From an uncultured Kingella sp. (GTDB lineage: Bacteria; Pseudomonadota; Gammaproteobacteria; Burkholderiales; Neisseriaceae), in contig CAKARD010000066.1 of NCBI GenBank assembly GCA_916720425.1, positions 1 to 7,158 on the forward strand: a stretch of DNA of 7,158 bases. Direction: 5' to 3'. Below the pieces are notes generated by a model. It saw only the letters and a program-made list of their open reading frames with translations, had not been told where the DNA came from and did no database searches. Positions 1 through 6,405 of this stretch are shown here, piece by piece. Numbering within the stretch: the first letter of the stretch is position 1; every line of letters begins with the position of its first letter. A program made the translations under genes and the position numbers.

Positions 1-908
1 TCGTTCATAGCAGCATCGACAATGATGAAGTTTTTGTCTTCGTTATGTTTGATGTATTCCACGCGTGTTAATAGCGTGCCTGCGTTACCGACTAAGCTTC
101 GTCCTGGTTCCAAAATTAAAGCTAAGTGGCGTCCTTGCAAACGCTGAGCAAGGGCTTGCGCATAAGCATGCAAATCAGGAGCGGTTTGCGTGGTTTTGTC
201 ATACACAATACCTATACCGCCACCTAAGTCGATGTGTTGCAAAACAATGCCTTGCTGCGATAATGTATCCACTAAGGCTAACATACGTGCGCATGCATCA
301 ATTAATGGGTGAAGGTCTAATAATTGTGAACCAATATGGCAATCAATACCAATAACATTAAGATAAGGCAAAGTATGGGCATAAAGGTATGCCTGTTGGG
401 CTTCTTTCATACTAATACCAAACTTATTGGCTTTTAGTCCTGTGGAAATATAGGGGTGTGTTTTTGCATCAACATCGGGATTAATGCGTAGTGATACAGG
501 AGCCATTTTGCCTAATTGTTGTGCAACTCGGTTAAGGCGTTCTAGTTCGGGTAAACTTTCTACATTAAAGCATTTAATACCCGCGTTAAGTGCAAATATC
601 ATTTCTGCTTCACTTTTGCCCACGCCAGAAAAGATGATTTTGTCTGCTGTTGCACCCGCTGCCAATACACGTGCAATTTCACCGCCTGATACGGTATCAA
701 AACCACTACCCATTTGGGCAAATTGGCGAATAATATTTAAATTACTATTGGCTTTTACTGCATAGCAAATGAGTGGTTGAATTTTTGCAAACGCGGTTTG
801 ATAGTTAGTAAAAGCTTGTTGCAAAGCGTGCTGGCTATACACATATAATGGTGTGCCAAACTCTTGAGCCAGTTGAGTGTAAGCTATATTTTCACAAGTT
901 TTAGTCAT
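1..908 (-). CDS. lysA: Diaminopimelate decarboxylase, C-terminus cut by window edge
   Basis: This PLP enzyme decarboxylates meso-diaminopimelate to L-lysine, the last step of the DAP pathway, in the cytosol. Reading from the ATG at 908 gives 302 codons open to the left edge; the family is about 410 residues, so roughly the last quarter is missing. Visible motifs are CYAVKAN with the Schiff-base lysine K52, GFDTVSGGE (69-77), HIGSQ (191-195), the PLP-phosphate loop GGGIG (229-233) and EPGRS (267-271). Together these cover the alanine-racemase-like barrel and the start of the C-terminal beta domain. The start overlaps the end of lptM by 8 bp (ATGACTAA) and has only a weak GAGA upstream, so it is probably translationally coupled to lptM. 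Fold-III relatives such as arginine or carboxynorspermidine decarboxylase are less likely given the motifs and the lptM/cyaY neighbours. Confidence 0.96.
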   Translation of the reverse strand, partial: MTKTCENIAYTQLAQEFGTPLYVYSQHALQQAFTNYQTAFAKIQPLICYAVKANSNLNIIRQFAQMGSGFDTVSGGEIARVLAAGATADKIIFSGVGKSEAEMIFALNAGIKCFNVESLPELERLNRVAQQLGKMAPVSLRINPDVDAKTHPYISTGLKANKFGISMKEAQQAYLYAHTLPYLNVIGIDCHIGSQLLDLHPLIDACARMLALVDTLSQQGIVLQHIDLGGGIGIVYDKTTQTAPDLHAYAQALAQRLQGRHLALILEPGRSLVGNAGTLLTRVEYIKHNEDKNFIIVDAAMN

Positions 909-1095
909 AAGTCGTCTCTAAGTTGGTGGAAATGGGTTCGCTGGCGGTGCGTGGCTGGGAACGTTTAAATTCTATGTCTGTTTGGATAATACCAAATTGG
1001 TTTTTGTCATTGGGGTGGGGCAGATAGAGATTGCCTTTATAACCACAAGCAGTCAAGATGCAGATTGCCAATATTAATAAGAGAGATTGATACAT
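901..1095 (-). CDS. lptM: Small lipoprotein LptM (YifL/LppL family)
   Basis: This is a 64-residue lipoprotein. It has a short hydrophobic signal (residues 5-14) and a lipobox LTAC, so the mature protein would start at lipidated C17. The conserved start of the mature chain, CGYKGNLYLP, matches the family pattern CG-x-KG-x-LY-x-P; the rest is polar and low in structure. In E. coli, LptM binds the LptD/LptE LPS translocon in the outer membrane and helps LptD reach its correct disulfide form; that role is transferred here by family. A Shine-Dalgarno AAAGG lies about 7 bases before the ATG. The gene is first in a two-gene unit with lysA, overlapping it by 8 bp, and is divergent from cyaY. This arrangement is conserved in many Gamma- and Betaproteobacteria and supports the call. 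Confidence 0.9.
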   Translation of the reverse strand: MYQSLLLILAICILTACGYKGNLYLPHPNDKNQFGIIQTDIEFKRSQPRTASEPISTNLETTYD

Positions 1096-1141
1096 AAGTG
1101 ACCTTTCTTTTCAGCTGCACCAAAAACTGGCACAATCGCTA

Positions 1142-1171
1142 ATCTTAAAGCATTTTCACGCATAAGGACAA
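1142..1171 (-). promoter_or_regulatory. Candidate sigma70 promoter for lptM-lysA
   Basis: On the minus strand there is a TTGTCC (-35, positions 1166-1171), an 18-base spacer and TAAGAT (-10, positions 1142-1147). Each box matches 4 of 6 consensus bases. The -35 box overlaps the cyaY ribosome binding site on the other strand, so the 82 bp divergent region is very compact. This is a pattern match only; no equally good promoter was seen for cyaY. Confidence 0.35.
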
Positions 1172-1177
1172 ACCAAA

Positions 1178-1492
1178 ATGACTGAAACAGAGTTTTTACA
1201 ACATTCTGAGCAATTATTTAATCATATTGAAAATACATTGGATAATTATGCTTTTGATTGCCAATTGTCAGGCAATGTATTAACGATAGAGGCAGATGAT
1301 GGGACGCAAATTATTGTGAATCGTCATACACCAAATCAAGAATTATGGATAGCAGCAAAAAGCGGGGGGTATCATTTTGCCTATCAAAAAGGAAAATGGT
1401 TAGCCACACGTGATGGACGTGAGTTTTTTGCTGTTCTTAACGAAGTGTTGAGTGCGGCCACCAATGAAACGGTTGTTATTGCTGCTATTTAG
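1178..1492 (+). CDS. cyaY: Bacterial frataxin CyaY
   Basis: At 104 residues this has the usual length of bacterial frataxin. CyaY binds iron through an acidic first helix and modulates cysteine desulfurase IscS during iron-sulfur cluster assembly in the cytosol. The sequence shows an acidic N-terminal helix (E3, E5, E11, E18, D22), then the beta-sheet core with the family signature VLTIEADDGTQIIVNRHTP (34-52), ELWIAAKSGGYHF (55-67) and a W74 in GKWLATRDG, followed by the second helix. The ATG at 1178 follows AAGGA at 1164-1168 with 9 bases spacing. It is divergent from lptM-lysA, as in many proteobacteria. Its TAG stop is followed immediately by the rpe Shine-Dalgarno, so the two are probably one transcript. 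Confidence 0.95.
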   Translation: MTETEFLQHSEQLFNHIENTLDNYAFDCQLSGNVLTIEADDGTQIIVNRHTPNQELWIAAKSGGYHFAYQKGKWLATRDGREFFAVLNEVLSAATNETVVIAAI

Positions 1493-1502
1493 GAAAAGTA
1501 AG

Positions 1503-2198
1503 ATGAATTATCGTATTGCACCGAGTATTTTATCTGCAGATTTTACGCGTTTAGGTGAAGAAGTTAAAAATGTGATTGCAGCAGGAGCGGATTTAATACA
1601 TTTTGATGTTATGGATAATCATTATGTTCCCAATTTAACTTTTGGTTCAATGATTTGTGCGGCGTTGCGTCCCATTAGTACTGTGCCGATTGATGTACAT
1701 TTAATGGTAGAACCTGTAGACGAAATGATTAACTCATTTATTCAAGCGGGGGCAGATATGATTAGCTTTCATCCCGAAGCCAGTCGTCATATCCATCGTA
1801 GTTTGGGGTTGATTAAAAATGCAGGCAAGCAAGCGGGTCTGGTACTTAATCCCGCTACACCTATTTCTATTTTGGAAGAAGTGTTATCGCAACTGGATCT
1901 TGTATTATTGATGTCGGTTAATCCAGGTTTTGGTGGACAGAGTTTTATTGAGCATAGTTTGGACAAAATTCGCCGTACTCGTCAATTGTTAGATAATTAT
2001 CAAGCGCAAACGGGGCGGTATATCGCCTTAGAAGTAGATGGGGGCATTAAAGTTGATAATATTGGTGCTATAGCAGCTGCGGGAGCGGATACTTTTGTGG
2101 CAGGTTCTGCGATTTTTGGTGCAAGCGATTATGCGCCAGTGATTCATGCGATGCACACAAAAATTAAGCAAGCGGTAAATACACATCAAATCGTGTAG
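1503..2198 (+). CDS. rpe: Ribulose-phosphate 3-epimerase
   Basis: This metal-dependent TIM-barrel enzyme interconverts D-ribulose 5-phosphate and D-xylulose 5-phosphate in the pentose phosphate pathway. The ATG at 1503 gives 231 residues, a normal length, and starts with the family N-terminus IAPSILSADF; AGGA at 1491-1494 is 8 bases upstream. A start at 1452 in the same frame would add 17 residues from within cyaY and is unlikely. Metal ligands and catalytic residues are visible: H33 and D35 in HFDVMDNHYVPN, H66 in DVHLMVE, and D179 in EVDGGI. The phosphate-binding region includes VNPGFGGQ (139-146). It sits 10 bases after cyaY, in an operon-like pair. Its last 35 bases overlap the convergent rsmJ gene. 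Confidence 0.97.
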   Translation: MNYRIAPSILSADFTRLGEEVKNVIAAGADLIHFDVMDNHYVPNLTFGSMICAALRPISTVPIDVHLMVEPVDEMINSFIQAGADMISFHPEASRHIHRSLGLIKNAGKQAGLVLNPATPISILEEVLSQLDLVLLMSVNPGFGGQSFIEHSLDKIRRTRQLLDNYQAQTGRYIALEVDGGIKVDNIGAIAAAGADTFVAGSAIFGASDYAPVIHAMHTKIKQAVNTHQIV

Positions 2199-2886
2199 AT
2201 TTGCCAATATACTGATAGGCAGGTTTTTGATTCGCTAAATATTCGCCCAAGCGTGGTCGTTTGACTACTATGCGTTTTTGGGCGTTTTGTTGCGCCATGC
2301 TTAATAACGCGCAGTCATTTTGTTGATTACTTTGTGCCACTAGAGTGTGAAAATAGGCCATTTCTTTTTTAACGGCGGCAGATTTTTGTCGTTGGGGATA
2401 CATGGGATCGAGGTAAATCACATCGGGTTTGCCATATTGTGTTGCGCGTTGGGGTAGGGCAATGACAGCGTCATCTTGTATTAAAGTGATGCGTGCGACA
2501 ATCTCTGCTACGGATTCATCGCTCAAGGCGCGTATAACACCATCTTGTAGCAAAGCAAAGACAGTAGGATTTTGTTCAAATACGCAAAGATTCAAGTCTA
2601 AGCTGGCTAAGACAAAAGCATCGCGCCCTAAGCCACCGGTTGCGTCCCAAACGGTCGGATGGGTTTTGTGATTAACGGCTTTGGCAATGAGTTCACCGCC
2701 ACCTTGAGTGCGTCTATGTGCGCTTGCTCCACGTGTAAAATCCACTTGTACACGGCCTTTTTCGCCGACATGACAAAGTGATAAACCTGTTGAATCATAC
2801 AATAAATACATACCTTGCTGGGGAATGAGGTGAGTGGTTGTGAAAGGCAAGTGTTGAGGCAAGGGAATAGAGCTAATGATATTCAT
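2164..2886 (-). CDS. rsmJ: 16S rRNA (guanine(1516)-N2)-methyltransferase RsmJ
   Basis: RsmJ uses S-adenosylmethionine to methylate N2 of G1516 (E. coli numbering) in the 3' part of 16S rRNA. The 240-residue protein has VDFTRGASAHRRTQGGGE (48-65), which is characteristic of this family, then SAM motif I WDATGGLGRDAFVLA (80-94), the acidic FEQNP after beta-2 (103-107), and the catalytic-type motif YLDPMYP (158-164) followed by QKSAAVKKEM. The conserved end RVVVKRP / RFDVY is also present in the form RIVVKRP and RFDVYLPLA. The ATG at 2886 is the first in frame after an upstream stop, but no clear Shine-Dalgarno precedes it, so the start is less certain than the gene. It reads in the same direction as accA but is separated from it by a 233 bp palindromic region, and its 3' end overlaps rpe. 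Confidence 0.93.
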   Translation of the reverse strand: MNIISSIPLPQHLPFTTTHLIPQQGMYLLYDSTGLSLCHVGEKGRVQVDFTRGASAHRRTQGGGELIAKAVNHKTHPTVWDATGGLGRDAFVLASLDLNLCVFEQNPTVFALLQDGVIRALSDESVAEIVARITLIQDDAVIALPQRATQYGKPDVIYLDPMYPQRQKSAAVKKEMAYFHTLVAQSNQQNDCALLSMAQQNAQKRIVVKRPRLGEYLANQKPAYQYIGKSTRFDVYLPLA

Positions 2887-2914
2887 GGTTGTCTGGTAAT
2901 GGATTTAATGAACA

Positions 2915-3101
2915 CGCGTTGCGCCGCGTACCATGCTAAAAATGCAACGGGTGAAGGCTAAAATTGATGTGACTGGATGCAAGTAGCAAGCCCGCGTAGC
3001 GGGCTTGGGCGCACAAAGTGCGCCTATACATTTGTGTTCAGTCAAACATAGGACAATACAAGATACTGTTGCGTTCACAGCGTGGTGCGCGGCGCAACGC
3101 G
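2915..3101. repeat. Long imperfect palindrome with two tandem hairpins at its centre
   Basis: The outer arms, 2915-2950 and 3066-3101, are inverted copies matching at 29 of 36 positions, including a perfect 14-base core (CGCGTTGCGCCGCG). Inner arms around 2970-2985 (TGACTG...) and 3029-3044 (...CAGTCA) also pair. At the centre, two perfect hairpins lie back to back: 2987-3007 (9 bp stem CAAGCCCGC, loop GTA) and 3008-3024 (7 bp stem GGCGCAC, loop AAA). The element fills most of the accA-rsmJ gap and is GC-richer than its surroundings. It looks like a MITE-like or BIME-like repeat that can fold as DNA or RNA, but no transposase or obvious target-site duplication is seen and copy number cannot be judged here. 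Neither hairpin is followed by a strong T-run, so a simple terminator is a poor fit. Confidence 0.7.
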
Positions 3102-3119
3102 CGATCTGGTGCAAAATAA

Positions 3120-4082
3120 TTATTTTTTATCTATAAACTGGCCATATGCCATAATGCGTTCAAAACGGCGATCAAGCAATTGATCTAATGACAAGTCCTG
3201 AGCTTGCTTGAGCTGTTTGCTCAATACCTCTTTGACATTTTTCATTAAATCGGGATAGTTGCGATGAGCCCCGCCCAAAGGTTCATTGATGACTGTATCT
3301 ATCAGTCCCAGCTTATGTAGGCGATCGGCGGTAATCCCCAATGCCGCTGCCGCTTCAGGTGCTTTTTCGGCTGTTTTCCACAAGATAGAGGCGCAACCTT
3401 CTGGCGAAATCACCGAATAAGTAGCATATTGCAACATATTAACATAATCACCCACTGCAATGGCTAATGCCCCCCCAGATCCGCCTTCACCAATAATGGT
3501 ACAAATAACAGGAACGCGCAATTTGGTCAATTCATATAGATTTTTGCCAATCGCTTCGGATTGGTTGCGTTCTTCTGCGCCAATACCTGGATATGCTCCT
3601 GGTGTATCTACAAAAGTCAGTACAGGCAAATTAAATTTTTCAGCAAGATGCATCAGGCGCAAAGCCTTGCGATAGCCTTCTGGACGAGGCATGCCAAAGT
3701 TACGGCGGATTTTTTCTTTGGTATCACGTCCTTTTTGATGCCCAATAACCATGACGCTTTGCCCTTCAAAACGCGCTAAGCCCCCGACAATAGCAGGATC
3801 ATCAGCAAAGTGGCGATCTCCGTGCAACTCTTGAAAATCCGTGCAAAGAGATTCTATATAATCTAATGTATAAGGGCGTTGTGGATGACGCGATACTTGA
3901 GAAACTTGCGCTGGGGTAAGCTTAGCAAAAATGGATTTGGTTAAATCATTGTTCTTTTTTTGCAAGTGTTTGATTTCATCTGAAATATCTAAGGCTGAAT
4001 CATCTTGCACCAAACGTAACTCTTCTATTTTATGAGTCAGTTCCGCAATGGGCTGTTCAAAATCAAGGAAAACGGGTTTCAT
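3120..4082 (-). CDS. accA: Acetyl-CoA carboxylase carboxyltransferase subunit alpha
   Basis: AccA pairs with AccD to form the alpha2-beta2 carboxyltransferase that moves the carboxyl group from biotin-BCCP to acetyl-CoA, giving malonyl-CoA for fatty-acid synthesis. At 320 residues it is full length (E. coli has 319). It begins with the typical FLDFEQPIAEL and a helical, coiled-coil-like segment (about 10-50), followed by RPYTLDYIE (69-76), HGDRHFADD (87-95), GHQKGRDTKEKIRRNFGMPRPEGYRKALRLM (114-144), VDTPGAYPGIGAEERNQ (158-174) and the oxyanion-type GEGGSGGALA (198-207), ending in the YSVISPEGCASILWK block (222-236). The start is supported by AAGGA five bases before the ATG. It is divergent from murI over 95 bp. 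No strong hairpin-plus-T-run terminator follows its stop. Confidence 0.98.
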   Translation of the reverse strand: MKPVFLDFEQPIAELTHKIEELRLVQDDSALDISDEIKHLQKKNNDLTKSIFAKLTPAQVSQVSRHPQRPYTLDYIESLCTDFQELHGDRHFADDPAIVGGLARFEGQSVMVIGHQKGRDTKEKIRRNFGMPRPEGYRKALRLMHLAEKFNLPVLTFVDTPGAYPGIGAEERNQSEAIGKNLYELTKLRVPVICTIIGEGGSGGALAIAVGDYVNMLQYATYSVISPEGCASILWKTAEKAPEAAAALGITADRLHKLGLIDTVINEPLGGAHRNYPDLMKNVKEVLSKQLKQAQDLSLDQLLDRRFERIMAYGQFIDKK

Positions 4083-4119
4083 AACATTCCTTTGTGAGCA
4101 GTAAAAATAATCGTAATGA

Positions 4120-4152
4120 TACGCTATTTTATTGCATTAGCGTAAAATACGC
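4120..4152. promoter_or_regulatory. Overlapping inverted repeats in the accA/murI divergent promoter region
   Basis: TACGCTA at 4120-4126 and TAGCGTA at 4138-4144 form a perfect 7 bp inverted repeat with an 11-base spacer. The second arm also pairs with TACGC at 4148-4152 across AAA, giving three half-sites that alternate in orientation. They lie mid-way between two divergent genes. A -10-like TAAAAT (4143-4148) sits inside the sites for murI, and a TAAAAT on the opposite strand lies between the first two sites for accA; no good -35 partners were found. This would suit an operator, but no regulator is known to me for this motif. Confidence 0.35.
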
Positions 4153-4177
4153 AGTTTTAAATATTTAGATAATTGTG

Positions 4178-4990
4178 ATGATGTCGCAAAATAGTAGCAA
4201 CCCTATTGGTGTTTTTGATTCTGGTGTAGGCGGTTTAACGGTGGTTAGGGCACTAATGGAACGTTTGCCCAACGAAAATATTGTGTATTTTGGAGATACC
4301 GCACGCGTGCCTTATGGTACTAAATCTCGTCATACGATTGAAACATTCAGCGCACAAATTGTGGAATTTTTATTGCAAAATCAAGTTAAAGCTTTGGTTA
4401 TTGCCTGTAATACCATTGCCGCTGTGGCTTATCAAAAAGTGCAACATATGGCAGGCAATATGCCTGTTTTAAGTGTGATTGAAGCAGGGGCTTATGCCGC
4501 ATTACATACAACACACAATAATCACATTGGTGTGATTGCCACCAATACTACAGTAAACAGCAACGCCTATGCCAGCGCCATTCATGCTAAAAATCCCAGT
4601 ACTCGCGTTATTTCTCAAGCTGCGCCTTTGCTTGTGCCACTGGTAGAAGAAGGATGGATAGATCACGAAGTCACACGCTTAACCGTACGCGAATACCTCA
4701 AACCCTTGTTGGTAGAAAACATTGATACACTGGTATTGGGATGTACGCATTATCCGCATTTAAAGCCATTGATTCGCCGCGAAGCCCCCAATCTAGCCCT
4801 AGTCGATAGCTCTACTACAACAGCAGAAGCGACAGCGCAAGCTTTAGCTCAGGCACAGCTGCTTAACGAGCAAACTCATGGCGCAGACTATCGTTTTTAT
4901 GTTTCCGATATTCCATTGCGTTTTCAAACCATAGGTGAACGTTTTTTGGGACGTAGCTTAGAACAAATTGAAATGTTGCGCTTGGGGTGA
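4178..4990 (+). CDS. murI: Glutamate racemase
   Basis: MurI converts L-glutamate to D-glutamate for peptidoglycan, without a cofactor, using two cysteines as acid/base pair. Counting from a GTG at 4175 (271 residues), the motifs are GVFDSGVGGLTV (12-23), YFGDTARVPYG (38-48), ACNT with catalytic C78, IGVIATNTTVNS (118-129), and LGCTHYPHL with catalytic C190. Length is normal for the family. Three start codons lie in a row (GTG 4175, ATG 4178, ATG 4181) with no clear Shine-Dalgarno; I chose the first ATG, and the choice changes the protein by only one residue either way. It is divergent from accA and followed by a 214 bp gap before bamD. An aspartate racemase is less likely because of the FDSGVGGLTV and GDTARVPYG blocks. 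Confidence 0.97.
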   Translation: MMSQNSSNPIGVFDSGVGGLTVVRALMERLPNENIVYFGDTARVPYGTKSRHTIETFSAQIVEFLLQNQVKALVIACNTIAAVAYQKVQHMAGNMPVLSVIEAGAYAALHTTHNNHIGVIATNTTVNSNAYASAIHAKNPSTRVISQAAPLLVPLVEEGWIDHEVTRLTVREYLKPLLVENIDTLVLGCTHYPHLKPLIRREAPNLALVDSSTTTAEATAQALAQAQLLNEQTHGADYRFYVSDIPLRFQTIGERFLGRSLEQIEMLRLG

Positions 4991-4999
4991 GCAGTTTGT

Positions 5000-5034
5000 G
5001 GTGCGATTAAAATCATACCTTGTCACCTTTTTTA
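5000..5034 (+). terminator. Possible weak terminator after murI
   Basis: Ten bases after the murI stop, GGTGCGAT (5000-5007) can pair with ATCATACC (5012-5019) with one mismatch and one G-T wobble. A T-run follows at 5028-5033 after an 8-base gap. An alternative fold pairs GGTG at 5000-5003 with CACC at 5024-5027 directly before the T-run. Neither is a textbook terminator. Confidence 0.35.
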
Positions 5035-5159
5035 TTTGTTAATTACGATTGGGGTGCAAGAGTGATTTTGGTAAAAATATCAAGATTTATTTTAAAATTT
5101 TAAAAATAGGATGAATTGTTGTATAAATAGTATACAAAAAATTCCCATCTTATAAAGCC

Positions 5160-5202
5160 ATAGGTTAAAATCGTTTTTATTTATGATTTTAGGAAAACCT
5201 AT
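5160..5202 (+). promoter_or_regulatory. Leader hairpin enclosing the bamD ribosome binding site
   Basis: ATAGGT (5160-5165) pairs with ACCTAT (5197-5202) and TAAAATC (5166-5172) pairs with GATTTTA (5185-5191), making about 13 base pairs around a 12-base loop. The unpaired bulge at 5192-5196 together with A5191 is the AGGA Shine-Dalgarno of bamD, and the ATG begins two bases after the stem. The RNA could therefore limit or tune ribosome access. All lower-stem pairs are visible in the sequence; a regulatory effect is inferred. Confidence 0.45.
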
Positions 5203-5204
5203 CA

Positions 5205-6017
5205 ATGAAAAAAATGCTATTGGTGATAGCGGTGGTTGCCGCCTTGAATGCCTGTTCTTCTAATAACAGTAAAAGCACGGTGAATCGTGATGCGGTTGCT
5301 ACGCAAAATATGAGCAATGATCAATTATATGGAGAAGCACGTGAAGAATTGGATGCAGGCAATTATGCTCGCGCTACCCGTTTATATGAAATTTTGCGTG
5401 CTCGCCAAGCCGAAGGGCGTTATACAGAACAATCTTTAATTGATAGTGCCTATGCGCATTACAAAAATGAAGAACCCGCCAAAGCCTTAAATGATTTGGC
5501 ACGTTTTGAGCAAAACTTTCCCGCCAGTGTTGATATGGATTACGCATTATATTTGCGTGGCTTAGTATTATTTGATGAAGACCAATCATTTTTACGTAAA
5601 CTTGCGTCTCAAGATTGGTCTGATCGTGATCCTGAAGCAAACCGTCGAGCCTATCAAGTGTTTAATCAATTGGTGACACGTTTCCCTAGCAGTAAATATG
5701 CGGAAGATGCACGCAAACGCATGGCACAATTGGTTGATGCTTTGGGCGGCCATGAAATGGCCATTGCTCGTTACTATGCCAAACGAGGCGCATACGTTGC
5801 TGCGAATAATCGTGCGCAACGCGTTATTGAACAATACCAAAATACTCGTTATGTAGAAGAAGCCTTAGCGATTATGGTATTTAGCTATAATAAAATGGGC
5901 AATACACAATTGGCCAACGACACGCAACGTGTGTTAGAGCAAAATTTTGCCCAAAGTCCTTATCTCAAAAAAGCCTGGCAGCCCAATGATATGCCATGGT
6001 GGCGTTATTGGAAATAA
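5205..6017 (+). CDS. bamD: Outer-membrane assembly lipoprotein BamD (ComL)
   Basis: BamD is the essential lipoprotein of the BAM complex. It sits on the periplasmic face of the outer membrane and helps BamA fold beta-barrel proteins. The 270-residue protein has a signal peptide (KK, then hydrophobic 5-13) and lipobox LNAC with lipidated C17, followed by TPR-type helical repeats from about 38 to 250. Segments such as YLRGLVLFDEDQSFL (116-130), LASQDWSDRDPEANRRAY (133-150), HEMAIARYYAKRGAYVAA (183-200) and the C-terminal WQPNDMPWWRYW (258-269) are strongly neisserial in character. The ATG at 5205 follows AGGA (5191-5194) at 10 bases, inside the leader hairpin. AT-rich -10-like sequences occur at 5122-5127 and 5151-5156 (both TATAAA) without good -35 boxes. 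A Sel1-repeat gene starts 3 bp after its stop. Confidence 0.96.
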   Translation: MKKMLLVIAVVAALNACSSNNSKSTVNRDAVATQNMSNDQLYGEAREELDAGNYARATRLYEILRARQAEGRYTEQSLIDSAYAHYKNEEPAKALNDLARFEQNFPASVDMDYALYLRGLVLFDEDQSFLRKLASQDWSDRDPEANRRAYQVFNQLVTRFPSSKYAEDARKRMAQLVDALGGHEMAIARYYAKRGAYVAANNRAQRVIEQYQNTRYVEEALAIMVFSYNKMGNTQLANDTQRVLEQNFAQSPYLKKAWQPNDMPWWRYWK

Positions 6018-6020
6018 GCG

Positions 6021-6371
6021 ATGCGACACAGTTTATTTGCTGCGATGCTGTTGGTGAGTGTATTAGCGCACGCCGCACCAAAAACAGAGGCGCAAGTGCA
6101 TGAGTTTCGCCAAATGATGCAATCCGCCAACCAAGACTTAAAACAAGGCAAGCTGACGGCAGCTTTTAATAAAATTAAAGCCATGGCAGAAAAGGGATTT
6201 GTTGATGCGCAATATATTTTGGCGACGTTGTATCATGATGGAGAAGGGACGAAACAGGATTTAAACCAAGCTCGTCTATGGTATCAAAAAGCAGCGGTAC
6301 AACAAGAGAATGCTGCTGTGGCAAGCTTAGCGAAAGAGGCTTTGGAAGAGTTGGAGCAGGTCAAGCCATAG
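6021..6371 (+). CDS. Small exported Sel1-repeat protein
   Basis: This 116-residue protein has a signal peptide (R2-H3, hydrophobic 5-15, predicted cut after AHA at 16-18). The mature part is nearly all helical. One clear Sel1-like repeat covers about 61-93 (DAQYILATLYHDGEGTKQDLNQARLWYQKAA), preceded by a degenerate one (about 36-60, AFNKIKAMAEKG). Sel1 repeats are TPR-like scaffolds for protein-protein contacts; no enzyme motif is present. It starts three bases after the bamD stop, with GGA inside the bamD end serving as a weak Shine-Dalgarno, so it is almost certainly co-transcribed and perhaps coupled. A periplasmic helper role near BamD is possible but is only inferred from position. No lipobox is present, so it is probably soluble in the periplasm. 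Confidence 0.85.
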   Translation: MRHSLFAAMLLVSVLAHAAPKTEAQVHEFRQMMQSANQDLKQGKLTAAFNKIKAMAEKGFVDAQYILATLYHDGEGTKQDLNQARLWYQKAAVQQENAAVASLAKEALEELEQVKP

Positions 6372-6405
6372 TTTTGAAATAAATGCTAAGTCAATAAAAT
6401 AATTA

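Noticed and set aside
65..765. Plus-strand open frames at 65-355 and 484-765
   Set aside because: They lie opposite lysA, have no family motifs or ribosome binding sites, and the minus-strand frame has clear PLP-enzyme motifs.
1452..1502. Longer N-terminus for rpe starting in the end of cyaY
   Set aside because: The family N-terminus IAPSILSADF and a well-placed AGGA support the ATG at 1503; the extra 17 residues only mirror cyaY coding sequence.
2429..2671. Plus-strand open frame opposite rsmJ
   Set aside because: It overlaps the SAM-binding region of rsmJ on the other strand and has no recognisable features.
2987..3024. The two central hairpins as an intrinsic terminator for accA
   Set aside because: Stems are strong, but no T-run of useful length follows on the minus strand; they fit better as the core of the larger palindrome.
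2905..3114. Minus-strand open frame of 69 codons between accA and rsmJ
   Set aside because: It runs through the long palindrome, is Cys/His/Ala-rich because of the repeat composition, and has no convincing start signals. Best seen as a by-product of the repeat.
3350..3362. CACCTGAA-containing match on the minus strand within accA as a DNA uptake sequence
   Set aside because: Only the last seven bases match known dialects and it encodes the normal KAPEAA segment of accA.
5374..5840. Two minus-strand open frames inside bamD
   Set aside because: They are shadows of bamD, with no motifs or ribosome binding sites.
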